The notes under the pieces are model-generated. The model searched no databases, had not been told where the DNA came from, and saw only the letters and a list, made by a program, of their open reading frames with translations. Shown one piece after another: positions 63,234 through 64,000 of a DNA stretch of 64,000 bases (positions within the stretch are counted from its first letter, which is position 1; each line of letters begins with the position of its first letter). The position numbers were made by a program, and so were the translations under genes. The DNA comes from Auanema rhodensis (Eukaryota; Nematoda; Chromadorea; Rhabditida; Rhabditidae): contig OZ059899.1 of NCBI GenBank assembly GCA_964057225.1, forward strand, positions 9,796,001 through 9,860,000, written 5' to 3'.

Positions 63234-63625
63234 CTGGAATTCGAAAGCATTTGGGATGGAAATTAGAAAGAAAAGAACTAGTTTTTCCTACTTTAAAACA
63301 AACAATAAGAAATAAAATGAAAAAGATTGTTAGATATCCAATTTAAACTTATACATTTACTTCGATAAAGAGCCTATTAGTTTGAAATTTTATGTCTTAC
63401 AGTTCTCCAGCAGAACAGACTGATCCTGATTTCTCTATGATTTCATAAAACTCTCGTTTGATATACAAAAAGGAGAGGAATAACGTTTCCAGGACATCAA
63501 TGATATCGAATCTAGTGATATTGTAGAAAAATGTAATGTCAGCTCCATAGTTTTTCTCTTAATTTCTCTCATCACAATAGTCTTAGTTTTTTTTCATAAG
63601 AGTTTCTGAAATCTTAGTTGAACAA
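63234..63625 (+). repeat. Single satellite monomer between tRNA 22 and 23
   Basis: Shares CTCCAGCAGAAC, GATTTCATAAAAC and CCAGGACATC with the monomer just before tRNA 22, showing a recent direct duplication that includes a tRNA. No gene. Confidence 0.93.
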
Positions 63626-63698
63626 GGCCGCGTGGCGCAATGGATAACGCGTCTGCCTACGGAGCAGAAGATTGTAGGTTCGAATCCTGCCGTGGTCG
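63626..63698 (+). tRNA. tRNA-Arg-ACG: tRNA-Arg (anticodon ACG), copy 23
   Basis: Identical to the copy at 2546, with a T7 terminator at 63703-63709. The mixed flank is as in copy 22 but with CATAAGAATTTCATATTTG. It lies 607 bp from copy 22. Confidence 0.97.
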
Positions 63699-63840
63699 TA
63701 AATTTTTTTCATTTCACTTGTCATTTATAAAAATCGAATTTATCTTCTTCAACGATTTGTTTTGCAATGTGTCATAAGAATTTCATATTTGAACAAAACG
63801 TTTTTTAAGAAGTTTTTTTGTTGTCAACATATATATTTTC

Positions 63841-64000
63841 CTGGAATTCGAAAGCATTTGGGATGGAAATTAGAAAGAAAAGAACTAGTTTTTCCTACTT
63901 TAAAACAAACAATAAGAAATAAAATGAAAAAGATTGTTAGATATCCAATTTAAACTTATACATTTACTTCGATAAAGAGCCTATTAGTTTGAAATTTTAT
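63841..64000 (+). repeat. Partial satellite monomer at the window end
   Basis: An ordinary monomer from CTGGAATTCG onward, cut by the window edge at TGAAATTTTAT. The array therefore continues beyond the window. Confidence 0.95.

Larger units (their letters stand above)
1..64000 (+). repeat. ~410-bp satellite DNA array, head-to-tail, spanning the whole window
   Basis: The same AT-rich monomer recurs throughout. Using the motif TCCATAG as a phase marker, successive starts fall at 1, 411, 821, 1232, 1643, 2054 and 2464, a period of 410-411 bp. The one-base jitter comes mostly from a T8/T9 run before CATAAGAG. All copies have the same orientation; I saw no inverted copy. Fixed landmarks in each monomer are a TATATATTTTTTT tract, CTGGAATTCGAAAGC, an A-rich block, and GATATCAATGATATC. 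Monomers differ by only a few bases, which points to active homogenisation. About 137 full monomers, 7 with a 158-bp deletion, and 5 half-units are interspersed with 23 tRNA cassettes. The array runs off both ends of the window. I recognise no named satellite family. Confidence 0.98.

Noticed and set aside
2546-63698. Entamoeba-type tRNA array
   Set aside because: Those arrays carry a tRNA in every repeat unit with short tandem repeats between genes. Here most units lack a tRNA and the spacer is a uniform satellite monomer. The tRNA body also looks metazoan.
2546-63840. tRNA-derived SINE insertions
   Set aside because: The tRNA keeps a perfect 3' end and its own terminator and lacks an A-rich tail. 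Every copy sits at the same monomer position, and no target-site duplications distinguish copies. Amplification with the satellite explains the pattern better than independent retroposition.
63762-63953. A 63-codon open frame on the + strand
   Set aside because: It begins with TTG, runs across the tRNA flank into satellite, and is open here only because this flank reads TCATATTTG instead of TCATAGTTG, which gives a stop in the other copies. In the neighbouring unit (63155 on) it is closed by TGA. No domain or signal is visible. It is a chance frame in repeat DNA.
1-64000. CRISPR array
   Set aside because: The repeats are 410 bp and contiguous with no unique spacers, and the tRNA genes are eukaryotic.
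1-64000. Transposon or viral genes, inverted terminal repeats
   Set aside because: No long open frame, no inverted segment and no non-satellite insertion other than the tRNA cassette was seen.

Overview
The window is one uninterrupted, head-to-tail satellite DNA array from a eukaryotic nuclear genome, probably an invertebrate animal. A monomer of about 410 bp, AT-rich (roughly 70% A+T by eye), repeats on one strand from the first base to the last. I count about 137 full monomers, 7 monomers with the same 158-bp deletion, and 5 partial half-units of 245-246 bp. No protein-coding gene is supported. The eukaryotic call rests on tRNA genes with canonical internal box A and box B promoters, no encoded CCA, and T-run (RNA polymerase III) terminators. 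The animal call rests on the tRNA body, which matches the metazoan tRNA-Arg(ACG) pattern; the species cannot be named from this sequence.

The striking feature is that 23 copies of one intronless tRNA-Arg gene (anticodon ACG) sit inside the satellite, all on the + strand and all at the same monomer position. Each lies in a 215-bp cassette: 73-bp tRNA, T6-T8 terminator, and a 142-bp private 3' flank. The cassette replaces an 18-bp stretch of the ordinary monomer, so a tRNA-bearing monomer is 607 bp. By reading, 22 tRNA copies are identical; one (58901-58973) has a C-to-A change at tRNA position 11, which hits box A and the D stem.

Layout. 1-11.7 kb: satellite with tRNA copies at 2546, 8160 and 11475, including a 3315-bp tandem superunit. 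11.7-35.7 kb: a 24-kb tRNA-free stretch of about 58 monomers built from nested higher-order duplications (shifts of 8929, 10265 and 2874 bp, and an 821-822-bp dimer rhythm at 32.5-35.3 kb). 35.7-64 kb: tRNA-dense, 20 copies at spacings of 607, 853, 859, 1017/1018, 1427/1428, 1679, 1837, 2658, 3475 and 3729 bp. All of these are sums of the 410, 607, 449 (607 minus 158) and 246-bp modules. Within it a 4375-bp superunit with three tRNA genes is duplicated in tandem with no difference I could see.

The likely working picture (inference): unequal exchange and gene conversion amplify and homogenise the satellite and carry the tRNA cassette along, so satellite dynamics set the copy number of a tRNA-Arg gene. 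Two main cassette 3'-flank lineages and several recombinants record that history. Both window ends lie inside the array, so its true length and total tRNA dose are unknown.
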